The position numbers and the translations under genes were made by a program. A stretch of DNA of 64,000 nucleotides from JAGVPT01 sp035505655 (GTDB lineage: Bacteria > Bacteroidota > Ignavibacteria > UBA10030 > UBA8401), in assembly GCA_035505655.1 (NCBI GenBank), contig DATJQP010000056.1, forward strand, positions 1 to 64,000, given 5' to 3'. Of this stretch, positions 50,112-58,122 are shown one piece after another. Numbering within the stretch: position 1 is the stretch's first letter; every line of letters begins with the position of its first letter. The notes beneath the pieces were generated by a model that saw nothing but the letters and a program-made list of their open reading frames with translations, did no database searches and was not told the origin of the DNA.

Positions 50112-51251
50112 TTATTGCAGTAGAGACCTGGCGATGACGATTTTTTGTATTTCCGATGTCCCCTCATAGATCTCCGTGATTTTGGCGTCACGGAGGTAGC
50201 GTTCAACATGGTATTCACGGATGTATCCGTAGCCCCCGTGAACCTGGATTGCCTCAAGCGCGCACTTCACCGCGGCTCTGGAAGCATAGAGCTTTGCCAT
50301 CGCGGCTTTCTGGGTGTATCTCACGCCGGCGTCTTTCGTCGCGGCGGCCTGGAGGGTGAGAAGACGAGCCGCATCGATCTCGGTCGCCATCTCCGCCAAC
50401 TTGAACTGGATTGCCTGAAGGTTCGCAATGGGCTGGTCGAAGGCTTTTCGTTCCTTTGAATACTTTAGCGCAGCATCGAGGCTCGCTTGCGCAATTCCCA
50501 CCGCTTGAGAAGCGATGCCGATACGTCCGCCGTCGAGGGTCTTCATGGCGAACTTGAACCCAAACCCTTCATCGCCGATTCTGTTGGCCGCGGGTACCCG
50601 CACATCCTGGAACGCGAGGGATACTGTGTCAGAACTTCGGATCCCCAGCTTGCGCTCCTTCTTGCCGACCGTGAACCCGGGAGCCCCTTTTTCGACGACG
50701 AACGCGCTGATGCCGTGCGAACCTTTGGCCGGGTCGGTCGCCGCCATCACCAGGACAAGATCAGAGGTCAGTCCATTGGTGATCCAGTTCTTCATGCCGT
50801 TGAGGATATACTCGTCGCCATCACGGAGGGCAACGGTTCGCTGGTTGGTCGCATCACTCCCGGCTTCCGGCTCGGAGAGAGCGAAGGCACCAAGCTTCTT
50901 GCCTGTCGCAAGAGGTACAAGAAAACGCTGCTTCTGTTCTTCGGTCCCGAACTCGTTGAGGCCGTAACATACAAGGGAATTGTTCACCGACATGATCACG
51001 CCGCAGGAAGCGTCGACTCGGGAAATTTCCTCAACTGCGAGGGCGTAACTCACGGTGTCCAGTCCTGCACCGCCATACTGTTCCGGCACCATCATCCCCA
51101 TGAAACCAAGCTCCCCAAGCTTCTTGACAGCCTGTTGAGGGAACTCTTCCCTTTCATCCCTCTCGTCCGCGGTTGCCGCCAGTTCTTCCACGGCAAATTG
51201 ACGCGCGGTATCGCGGATCATTTTCTGTGCTTCGCTCAATTCAAAGTTCAT
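50112..51251 (-). CDS. Acyl-CoA dehydrogenase
   Basis: A 379-residue FAD enzyme that introduces the 2,3 double bond into acyl-CoA and passes electrons to ETF. Motifs are GIMMVPEQYGGAG-like (here MGMMVPEQYGGAG), LSEPEAGSDATNQRT (FAD/substrate loop) and MKNWITNG. Toward the C-terminus come QAIQFKLAEMATEID and the catalytic Glu in VHGGYGYIREYHVERYLRDAKITEIYEGTSEIQ (YEGTSEIQ segment). The size and EYH pattern suit the short/branched-chain type. I start at ATG 51251 (GGAG 6 nt upstream). An upstream in-frame start adds 23 residues. Confidence 0.94.
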   Translation of the reverse strand: MNFELSEAQKMIRDTARQFAVEELAATADERDEREEFPQQAVKKLGELGFMGMMVPEQYGGAGLDTVSYALAVEEISRVDASCGVIMSVNNSLVCYGLNEFGTEEQKQRFLVPLATGKKLGAFALSEPEAGSDATNQRTVALRDGDEYILNGMKNWITNGLTSDLVLVMAATDPAKGSHGISAFVVEKGAPGFTVGKKERKLGIRSSDTVSLAFQDVRVPAANRIGDEGFGFKFAMKTLDGGRIGIASQAVGIAQASLDAALKYSKERKAFDQPIANLQAIQFKLAEMATEIDAARLLTLQAAATKDAGVRYTQKAAMAKLYASRAAVKCALEAIQVHGGYGYIREYHVERYLRDAKITEIYEGTSEIQKIVIARSLLQ

Positions 51252-51337
51252 GGTGACTCCGGCAAAATGAGGTGGTGAATCGCCCGAAACTTCGAAATCC
51301 CTGTCCTTCACCCTCCGCACCCTCGTCCCCGATCCGC

Positions 51338-52210
51338 CTAGTGAGCATTTCCGGTGACCGGATATTCAAAGAAACCCCTCCCCGATTTTTTGCCCACGTG
51401 CCCGGCGGCGACCATCTTTTTCAATAGCGGACACGGACGGTACTTTGTGTCGCCGTAGCCCTCGTAGAGGACCTCCATGATCGCCAGACACACGTCGAGT
51501 CCGATAAAATCCGCCAGGGCCAGCGGGCCCATTGGATGATTCATTCCGAGCTTCATGACCGTGTCGATATCCTGAGGAGAGGCTACCCCTTCCATGACGC
51601 AAAACATCGCCTCGTTCAGCATGGGGAGCAAAATCCGGTTCGATACGAAACCCGGAAAATCTTTCACTTCGACGGCCGTCTTGCCGAGTGATTGTGCGAT
51701 GTCTCGTACTTTCTCATACGTTTCCTGAGAGGTCGCCAGTCCCCGAATGATTTCAACGAGTTTCATGACAGGGACCGGGTTCATGAAGTGCATCCCGATC
51801 ACCTTTTCTGGGCGACGCGTCGCCGCACCCAGCTCAGTGATCGAAATCGAGGAGGTGTTCGACGCCAGGAGCGAGTCGGCGGGGGCAGCAGCGTCGACGG
51901 CGCGAAAGATCTCCTTCTTTACCACAACATTCTCGGTTGCCGCCTCGATAACGAGATCCGTTTCGCGGACCGATTTCTCCAGTCCGGGGTTCGGCGAGAT
52001 TCTCGAGAGGGTCTCTGCTTTCTCCTCGGGCCTGATGATTCCTTTGCGGACCTGTCGCTCGAGATTTCCTTCGATGGTCCGTAATCCTCGCTCGATCAGA
52101 TCAAGCTTCAGGTCGTTGAGGGTGACGTGGAAGCCTGCCTGCGCAAAGACATGCGCGATACCGTTGCCCATCGTGCCGGCACCTATAACGGTAACCTCTT
52201 TGATCGACAT
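51338..52210 (-). CDS. 3-hydroxybutyryl-CoA dehydrogenase
   Basis: 290 residues. Oxidises L-3-hydroxyacyl-CoA to 3-ketoacyl-CoA with NAD, or the reverse. The NAD fold starts GAGTMGNGIAHVFAQAG. The catalytic His-Glu pair lies in GMHFMNPVPVMKLVEIIRG. PGFVSNRILLPMLNEAMFCVMEGV, MNHPMGPLALADFIGLD and GRGFFEY are family signatures. It is the single-domain type (PaaH/Hbd). I chose ATG 52210 (MSIKEVTVIGAG). It sits between acyl-CoA dehydrogenase and thiolase, but no enoyl-CoA hydratase is in the window. Confidence 0.94.
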   Translation of the reverse strand: MSIKEVTVIGAGTMGNGIAHVFAQAGFHVTLNDLKLDLIERGLRTIEGNLERQVRKGIIRPEEKAETLSRISPNPGLEKSVRETDLVIEAATENVVVKKEIFRAVDAAAPADSLLASNTSSISITELGAATRRPEKVIGMHFMNPVPVMKLVEIIRGLATSQETYEKVRDIAQSLGKTAVEVKDFPGFVSNRILLPMLNEAMFCVMEGVASPQDIDTVMKLGMNHPMGPLALADFIGLDVCLAIMEVLYEGYGDTKYRPCPLLKKMVAAGHVGKKSGRGFFEYPVTGNAH

Positions 52211-52263
52211 AGTGTTCGTGCTCTGGTTGGAGGGAAAAACCGCTGCGACGCTGCGAGTTCTTG

Positions 52264-53445
52264 TCAATTGAGCATCTCAATCACAACGGCACTCGCTTCG
52301 CCGCCGCCGATACAAATCGCTGCCAGCCCGCGTCTGAGGCCACGTTGCTTCAACGCATGAACCAGCGTCACAACGATCCGCGCACCGCTGGCTCCGATCG
52401 GGTGTCCGAGCGCCACGGCGCCACCGTTGACGTTGACTTTCGCGACATCAATTCCGAGGATCTTGTTCACCGCAAGGGTGACAACGGCAAAGGCCTCATT
52501 GATTTCGAACAGATCGATGTCGGAGAGAGTGAGGTTTGCCTTCTTGAGAACCTTGGGGATGACGTCCGCCGGAGCAGTCGTGAACCACTCGGGCAGTTTC
52601 GCCGCGGATGCGCCCGCAACAAGCCGCGCAAGCGGCCGGAGGCCGAGCTCCCTTGCTTTGACCGACGACATGAGGAGGAGAGCCGCGGCGCCGTCGTTGA
52701 TCTTCGAAGCATTCGCAGCGGTGACCGTCCCTTCATTCACGAATGCCGGCTTCAACGTCGGAATTTTGGCAAAGTTTGCCTTGACGGGTTCTTCGTCGTC
52801 GCTGACGAGTATGTCGTCCCCTTTTTTCTGCGGAACGGCGACGGGGAGAATCTCTTCTCTGAACTTTCCGGTGCGCTGAGCTTCCTGAGCCCGCCGGTAG
52901 CTGAGGATTGCAAATTCATCTTGAGCTTCCCGGGGCACTCCGCACTCATGCGCACAGAGCTCCGCCGCATTTCCCATCGGATAATTGTTGTAGACGTCCC
53001 AAAGGCCGTCCTTCATCATGGAATCGATGAGCTCGGCATTCCCAATGCGATAGCCTGTCCGTGCCTTGTCGAGCAAATACGGAGCGTTGGACATGCTCTC
53101 CATCCCCCCGGCGATGACACCACGCGCTTCATCCAGGAGAATCGCCTGCATTCCGAGTAGGATGGCCTTCATCCCCGACCCGCAGACTTTGTTGATTGTC
53201 AGACATTCGACAGAGGCAGGAAGAGACGCGAAGAGAGCGGCTTGTCGGGCGGGCGCCTGCCCCGTTCCCGCCGAAAGGACATTTCCCATGATGACCTCAT
53301 CGACCGACTCTCCGGAGATGCCAGCACGCTTCACGGCTTCTGCGATCACAAGAGCCGCGAGCCTTGGAGCGGGGATAGCACTCAGTGAGCCGCCGAACGA
53401 GCCGATTGGCGTCCGGCAAGCGCTGACGATGACGACTTCACTCAT
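52264..53445 (-). CDS. Acetyl-CoA C-acetyltransferase (thiolase)
   Basis: A 393-residue thiolase II. The acyl-accepting Cys is in LTINKVCGSGMKAILLGMQ. The C-terminal catalytic His is in NVNGGAVALGHPIGASGARI and the second Cys in AAICIGGGEASAVV. VASVEC-like and NEAFAVVTLAVNK (NEAF) motifs are present. It condenses or cleaves acetoacetyl-CoA. It begins 89 bp after the terminator at 53534-53562 and leads the thiolase, hydroxyacyl-CoA dehydrogenase, acyl-CoA dehydrogenase set, suited to short-chain acyl-CoA breakdown or butyrate formation. Confidence 0.95.
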   Translation of the reverse strand: MSEVVIVSACRTPIGSFGGSLSAIPAPRLAALVIAEAVKRAGISGESVDEVIMGNVLSAGTGQAPARQAALFASLPASVECLTINKVCGSGMKAILLGMQAILLDEARGVIAGGMESMSNAPYLLDKARTGYRIGNAELIDSMMKDGLWDVYNNYPMGNAAELCAHECGVPREAQDEFAILSYRRAQEAQRTGKFREEILPVAVPQKKGDDILVSDDEEPVKANFAKIPTLKPAFVNEGTVTAANASKINDGAAALLLMSSVKARELGLRPLARLVAGASAAKLPEWFTTAPADVIPKVLKKANLTLSDIDLFEINEAFAVVTLAVNKILGIDVAKVNVNGGAVALGHPIGASGARIVVTLVHALKQRGLRRGLAAICIGGGEASAVVIEMLN

Positions 53446-53533
53446 GAGAACTCCGGCATTTTGGCACTATAAATCGCGTACGGCGGGAACGTCGGAACAC
53501 CTCCCCTGAAGCTGGCTCTCCTTCGGCACTAAT

Positions 53534-53562
53534 AAAAAACCATCCCCGTGGAAGAGAATGGT
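53534..53562 (-). terminator. Intrinsic terminator downstream of rho
   Basis: Minus strand: AACCATTCTC pairs with GGGGATGGTT (10 bp with two G-U pairs) around a 6-nt loop (53538-53562). The stem is followed by TTTTTT and further T/A. It separates rho from thiolase. Read on the plus strand the stem also forms but has only TTT after it. Confidence 0.8.
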
Positions 53563-53590
53563 TTATGGCTACCGCAAACGAAAAGGTTCG

Positions 53591-54844
53591 TCAACTGTTC
53601 ATGGATTTGAGGAACTCTTTATTGGCTTTCGTCCCTCGCATTTTTTCGAGAAGGAATTCCATTGCCTCAACGGGGGTGAATTCACTGAGGAACTTCCTGA
53701 GAATCCAGACCCGGTTGAGCTCATCCTCGCCCATAAGGATTTCTTCCTTGCGGGTTCCGGATCGGTTGACGTCGACGGCCGGGAAGATGCGCTTGTCGCT
53801 CAGCTTCCGGTCGAGGACGATTTCCATGTTCCCCGTCCCCTTGAATTCCTCGAAAATGACCTCGTCCATCCTGCTGCCGGTCTCAACGAGAGCAGTGGCG
53901 ATGATCGTGAGGCTGCCCCCTTCTTCGATATTCCGGGCGGCACCGAAAAATCGCTTCGGCCGGTGGAGTGCATTCGCGTCGACACCTCCAGAGAGGATCT
54001 TCCCGGAGTGCGGGACGACCGTATTGTGGGCTCTCGCAAGACGGGTGATGCTGTCGAGAAGGATCACGACGTCGTGTTTCGCCTCAACGAGACGTTTCGC
54101 CTTCTCGAGAACCATATCCGAAACCTGCACGTGGCGCTCCGGCGGCTCATCGAACGTCGATGCGACAACTTCGGCGCTTACCGAACGCTCCATGTCCGTC
54201 ACTTCTTCGGGTCGCTCATCGATGAGGAGCATCATAAGCTTCACATCGGGATGGTTCCGCGTAATGCTGTTCGCCATCTTTTGGAGCAAGACCGTCTTTC
54301 CGGCCTTGGGGGGTGAAACGATCATCCCACGCTGTCCCTTTCCGATCGGAGAGAGAAGGTCGAGAATCCGCATCGCATATTCTCCGGGCGCGGTCTCGAG
54401 CTTTATTCGTTCGTTGGGATAAAGAGGCGTGAGGTTGTCAAACAAGACGCGATCGCGGATCGTGTCGGGATTCTCGTCGTTGACCGCCTCCACTCTGAGG
54501 AGCGCGAAGAACCGCTCCCCTTCTTTGGGCGGGCGGACCTGACCGCTCACGGTGTCTCCGGTGCGGAGGCTGAACTTCTTGATCTGTGAGGGCGAAACGT
54601 AGATGTCGTCGGGAGAAGGGAGGTAATTGTAGTCGACCGACCGGAGGAAGCCGTAACCGTCGGGGAGCACTTCGAGGACCCCCTTGCTGAACGTCAGACC
54701 ATCTTTTTCAGTCTGAGCCTCGAGAATTTTGAAAATCAGCTCCTGCTTCCGCAGATCGCTGTAGCCGGAAATACTCAAGTCCTTCGCGATCTGATTCAGA
54801 TCAGCGATCTTCTTGGACTTCAGTTCCGATATGTCCATAGGCAT
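53591..54844 (-). CDS. rho: Transcription termination factor Rho
   Basis: A 417-residue hexameric RNA-dependent ATPase that ends transcription at untranslated C-rich RNA. The N-terminal Rho_N helices (SELKSKKIADLNQIAKDLSI) precede the OB-fold RNA-binding domain (LEVLPDGYGFLRS, DIYVSPSQIKKFSLRTGD). Walker A is SPPKAGKTVLLQ (about 177-188), followed by the Q-loop and R-loop regions (LLDSITRLARAHN; SGKILSGGVDANAL). The start at 54844 has AAGGGATG 10 nt upstream. A second ATG lies two codons later. It has its own promoter and a long leader. Confidence 0.97.
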   Translation of the reverse strand: MPMDISELKSKKIADLNQIAKDLSISGYSDLRKQELIFKILEAQTEKDGLTFSKGVLEVLPDGYGFLRSVDYNYLPSPDDIYVSPSQIKKFSLRTGDTVSGQVRPPKEGERFFALLRVEAVNDENPDTIRDRVLFDNLTPLYPNERIKLETAPGEYAMRILDLLSPIGKGQRGMIVSPPKAGKTVLLQKMANSITRNHPDVKLMMLLIDERPEEVTDMERSVSAEVVASTFDEPPERHVQVSDMVLEKAKRLVEAKHDVVILLDSITRLARAHNTVVPHSGKILSGGVDANALHRPKRFFGAARNIEEGGSLTIIATALVETGSRMDEVIFEEFKGTGNMEIVLDRKLSDKRIFPAVDVNRSGTRKEEILMGEDELNRVWILRKFLSEFTPVEAMEFLLEKMRGTKANKEFLKSMNS

Positions 54845-55022
54845 AAATACAACATCCCTTCAGGAGAATGAGAGAAATGAGTTGGTGGAGAGGTAATTGG
54901 CACTCAGGCTAAACGCGCCCTAAAAATGGAGGTGCTTGATTGGTTAAGGACTGATAATTGGCAACAGACGAGGTAATCTAGAAGTGTAAGACCGGCACAG
55001 CACCCAACTGCACAAATTACTC
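54845..55022 (-). promoter_or_regulatory. Long 5' leader of rho
   Basis: About 178 nt separate the predicted rho transcription start from the rho ATG. The distal part is pyrimidine-rich on the transcript (CCTCTCCACCAACTC, TTTCTCTCATTCTCCTG), the kind of unstructured C/U-rich RNA Rho binds. rho is autoregulated through its leader in E. coli. The same is plausible here but not shown. A short GTG-led frame of 11 codons near the 5' end lacks an SD. Confidence 0.5.
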
Positions 55023-55028
55023 TTCACG

Positions 55029-55057
55029 AATATAGATGGAAATGACTTTATTGTCAA
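55029..55057 (-). promoter_or_regulatory. Promoter of rho, overlapping the end of folC
   Basis: On the minus strand TTGACA (55052-55057), 17 nt, TATATT (55029-55034): both boxes are near-consensus with ideal spacing. The -35 box contains the folC stop codon (55054-55056). Confidence 0.75.
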
Positions 55058-56358
55058 GGCTTTTTTAGCCCCAGCTCGCTCCGGAGCGCAGGGAGCGCCT
55101 CGCCCGCGAGGTAATGAGAACCGCACACGAGAAGCAGATCCTCCGTCCCTTCCGTCTCGACCGCCGCACGTATTCCGTCGGCGACCGACGGGCAGACCCT
55201 AGCTCGGCATCCACGAAGCACAAAGAGCCTCGAGATGACTTCAGCGGGGAGCGCGCGCTCGGATGCGGGCGTGACAGCGAAGACTTCCGGATTCAGCGCG
55301 GAGAGAAGCCGTATCATCGAGGGGTACGCCTTGTCTCTCATCACTCCAAAGACAAGAACAATTCTTTTCCGTCGGTAGTTTCTCAATGTCTCAACAACCG
55401 TCCGAATGCCGTCGGGGTTATGTCCGACGTCGAGGATGACGAGCGGACTCTTGCGGAGAACCTCAAACCTGCCGGAGAGACCTGTCAGGAACTTCAGTTT
55501 TCTCATCCCGCGGCGAATCGCGCCCTGGGGGATCTCAACTCCCCTTGAGCGCAACTCGTCAATGGCCTCCAGAGCCACTGCGGCGTTTCGAACCTGGTGA
55601 CGCCCAAGAAGCGGAATCGTCAGTTCATCGACCTTAAGGCTTTTCGTCGTCAACGAAACCACCTGCCGGTCCAGGCGCTTTTCCAGAGTTGCGGAAAACC
55701 TCAGGCGAGCGACTTCCCGCAAGGCGGATCGACGCCGTCTGGCGATCCGCCGGAGCTCGCGGACGGCGGCGTTACCTTCGACGCCGGAGATACAGGGAAC
55801 CCCCCTTTTGATGATCCCCCCTTTTTCAAAGGCGATCTCCCGGAGGGAATTCCCAAGGTGTTCCGTGTGATCCTTTCCGATCGACGTAATGACGGAAACC
55901 TCGGGATGGACCACATTCGTCGCGTCCAGTCTTCCACCCAATCCTGTTTCCACCACGGCGAAATCCACGCGCTGATCGGCGAAGTACCTGAACGCAATTG
56001 CCGTCGTCGCCTCGAAGAAAGTCGCCCGGCGAAGGCCAATGGCTTCCCGAAAATCCGAGGTGTAGCGGGCGAGGTCCTTGTCCGAGATCGGTTTGCCGTT
56101 CACCCGGATACGCTCGTTGAATCGCTCGAGATGGGGGGATGTGTAGAGTCCGGTCCGGTATCCCGCCTCCTGCAGAACCGCGGCGATCATCGCCGAGACG
56201 GATCCCTTCCCGTTCGTCCCGGCAACGTGAATACATCGGAACCTTTTTTGTGGATCATCCGCAGCAGCGAGAAGCGCCCGGATATTGCGAAGACCGAGCT
56301 TCATCCCGAAGAGCTGCAGCCCGTAAAGAAAGTCGAGTGTAGGTTGGATCGGCTTCAA
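55054..56358 (-). CDS. folC: Folylpolyglutamate synthase/dihydrofolate synthase
   Basis: A 434-residue Mur-ligase-like enzyme that adds glutamate to dihydropteroate and folates. It has LFGMKLGLRNIRALLAA and the ATP-binding HVAGTNGKGSVSAMIAAVLQEAGYRTGLYTSPHLERFNERIRVNG region (P-loop GTNGKGS). ETGLGGRLDATNVV and SITSIGKDHTEHLGNSLREIAFEKGGIIK follow, and the C-terminal domain has DVGHNPDG. The stop codon is part of the -35 box of the rho promoter. The next gene upstream on this strand is pyrD, 24 bp away. Confidence 0.95.
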   Translation of the reverse strand: MKPIQPTLDFLYGLQLFGMKLGLRNIRALLAAADDPQKRFRCIHVAGTNGKGSVSAMIAAVLQEAGYRTGLYTSPHLERFNERIRVNGKPISDKDLARYTSDFREAIGLRRATFFEATTAIAFRYFADQRVDFAVVETGLGGRLDATNVVHPEVSVITSIGKDHTEHLGNSLREIAFEKGGIIKRGVPCISGVEGNAAVRELRRIARRRRSALREVARLRFSATLEKRLDRQVVSLTTKSLKVDELTIPLLGRHQVRNAAVALEAIDELRSRGVEIPQGAIRRGMRKLKFLTGLSGRFEVLRKSPLVILDVGHNPDGIRTVVETLRNYRRKRIVLVFGVMRDKAYPSMIRLLSALNPEVFAVTPASERALPAEVISRLFVLRGCRARVCPSVADGIRAAVETEGTEDLLLVCGSHYLAGEALPALRSELGLKKP

Positions 56359-56382
56359 GACAAGAGGAAGGTGTGGACGATC

Positions 56383-57324
56383 TTACAGCCAACTCTGAAT
56401 AACGGAAACCCCCGGCTCCCCCTTCATCCCACCCACGAGATCTCCGACGTCGCGCACCGAGCGGGATTCACAGAAACGGACTATCTCCTGCGGCAACTTC
56501 ATTGCCCCGGCAGGATCGACGAAATTTGCAGTCCCGACCTGCACCGCACTTGCGCCCGCAAGGAGGAATTCGATTGCATCCTCCCACGTGGAAATCCCGC
56601 CGATGCCGAAAACCGGGATCTTTACCGCCTTGTAGGTCTCAAACACCTTCGCGAGGGCAATCGGCTTGATGGCCGGTCCCGAAAGTCCCCCCGTGACGGT
56701 CGAAAGCTTCGGCCTCCTCGTGTAGATATTGATGGCCATCCCGATAAGCGTATTGATGACCGAAACGGCGTCCGCCCCTTCGCCTTCGGCGGCCCGTGCA
56801 AATTCCGCGATGTGAGTGACATTCGGCGTCAATTTCACGATCAGAGGCTTTCGGGTCCGTCTGCGCAATTCTTTCGTGATGAGCGATACCTTGGAGACAT
56901 CCGTCCCGAAACTGAGCCCACCCTCCTTGACGTTTGGGCAGGAGACGTTTATTTCGAAGCCGTCGACCCGGGAAAGTGGATCGAGCATCTCAAGCACCGT
57001 GCAGTACTCTTCTACGCTGCTCGCCGCGATATTCGCAATGACGGCACAGCGCCTTCCATCAAGCTTCGGAAGTTTCTCGGCCACAAATCGTTCCACACCA
57101 ATGTTCGCGAGCCCGATGGAATTCAGCATTCCGGACGATGTCTCGGCGATTCTCGGAGGTGGATTTCCATCGCGTGGACGGAGCGAGAGGGACTTCGTCA
57201 CGATCCCTCCCAGGAGATCGAGAGAGGCGACATCGGAGACTTCATCTCCGTACCCAAACGTTCCGGATGCGACGAAGACTCTATTCCTGAATGTCAGGCC
57301 CCGAAGGGCAAAGGTCTCATTCAT
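56383..57324 (-). CDS. pyrD: Dihydroorotate dehydrogenase B, catalytic subunit
   Basis: A 313-residue class 1B FMN enzyme. Oxidises dihydroorotate to orotate in UMP synthesis, passing electrons to PyrK and then NAD. Motifs are VFVASGTFGYGDE, FEINVSCPNVKEGG with the class 1 active-site Cys, VKLTPNVTHIAEFARAAEGEGADAVSVINTL, and GGLSGPAIKPIALAKVFE. GIGGISTWEDAIEFLLAGASAVQVGTANF closes the FMN site. It is preceded by pyrK with a 3-bp gap. Together with the uracil-breakdown locus, the window holds both pyrimidine synthesis and degradation enzymes of the same fold. Confidence 0.95.
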   Translation of the reverse strand: MNETFALRGLTFRNRVFVASGTFGYGDEVSDVASLDLLGGIVTKSLSLRPRDGNPPPRIAETSSGMLNSIGLANIGVERFVAEKLPKLDGRRCAVIANIAASSVEEYCTVLEMLDPLSRVDGFEINVSCPNVKEGGLSFGTDVSKVSLITKELRRRTRKPLIVKLTPNVTHIAEFARAAEGEGADAVSVINTLIGMAINIYTRRPKLSTVTGGLSGPAIKPIALAKVFETYKAVKIPVFGIGGISTWEDAIEFLLAGASAVQVGTANFVDPAGAMKLPQEIVRFCESRSVRDVGDLVGGMKGEPGVSVIQSWL

Positions 57325-57327
57325 CCG

Positions 57328-58101
57328 TTAAAACACCACCGTCAAGGCATTAAACACCGGACCTTCGTTGCAGACAAGTCTGTACTTTTTTCCCGGACCC
57401 GACGACTCGACGGGACATCCCTGGCACAAACCAATTCCGCATGCCATCTCGCACTCCAACGCCACATAGCATTCGATGTTCTTCGCTTCGGAGAGCTCGC
57501 GAAGGGACCTCAGCATGGGCAAGGGACCACAGGCAAAAATCCGGGGATGTCCCAGATCGTTTCCGACGAGAGTATTCCGCAGCAGATCGACGACGGTCCC
57601 GTGAAACCCTTTGCTCCCGTCATCGGTTGCCACCTGCGCATCTTCAAGTCCGACGGTCACCACCTGGGATGCGCTGCGCGCGCCGAGAAAAACAAACTGC
57701 TTCTTTCCGCGCGGCATCGACGCGCGGAGGAACGGCATGGGCGCAACACCCAGACCTCCTGCAACGATGAGGGCGGTCTCGTAGGCATCGTCATCCAGCG
57801 GAAAGGTTCCCTTCCCCAATGGGCCGAGAACATCGAGCCCTTCCCCCTTCCGCATCAGGGAAAGGGCCTTCGTGCCGGAGCCGATGACATTAAAGAGGAT
57901 GGATACTTCATCGTCCCGGACAGACGAGATGCTGAACGGCCTCCGAAGAAGTGGACCGCTACCGTCGACGGTCTTCACGTTCACGAACTGTCCGGGGAGA
58001 GCCTCGCGAGCAATCGCAAGGGAAGAGAACGTGAGCTGGAAGACGTTCGACCCGACCTCAGTCACCGTTCGGACCGGGGCTTGTTCCAGAATCATGGCCA
58101 T
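57328..58101 (-). CDS. pyrK: Dihydroorotate dehydrogenase B, electron-transfer subunit
   Basis: 257 residues with an FAD-binding ferredoxin-reductase-like fold and a C-terminal [2Fe-2S] centre. It has PGQFVNVKTVDGSGPLLRRPFSIS (FAD site; RRPFSIS), VLGPLGKGTFPL, ALIVAGGLGVAPMPFL and the cluster cysteines in ALECEMACGIGLCQGCPVE. It channels electrons from PyrD to NAD. It is directly upstream of pyrD, the usual pairing. It follows the TPR lipoprotein gene by 21 bp and may share its transcript. Confidence 0.94.
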   Translation of the reverse strand: MAMILEQAPVRTVTEVGSNVFQLTFSSLAIAREALPGQFVNVKTVDGSGPLLRRPFSISSVRDDEVSILFNVIGSGTKALSLMRKGEGLDVLGPLGKGTFPLDDDAYETALIVAGGLGVAPMPFLRASMPRGKKQFVFLGARSASQVVTVGLEDAQVATDDGSKGFHGTVVDLLRNTLVGNDLGHPRIFACGPLPMLRSLRELSEAKNIECYVALECEMACGIGLCQGCPVESSGPGKKYRLVCNEGPVFNALTVVF

Positions 58102-58122
58102 CGCCGAATCCCGGTTCGCGGT

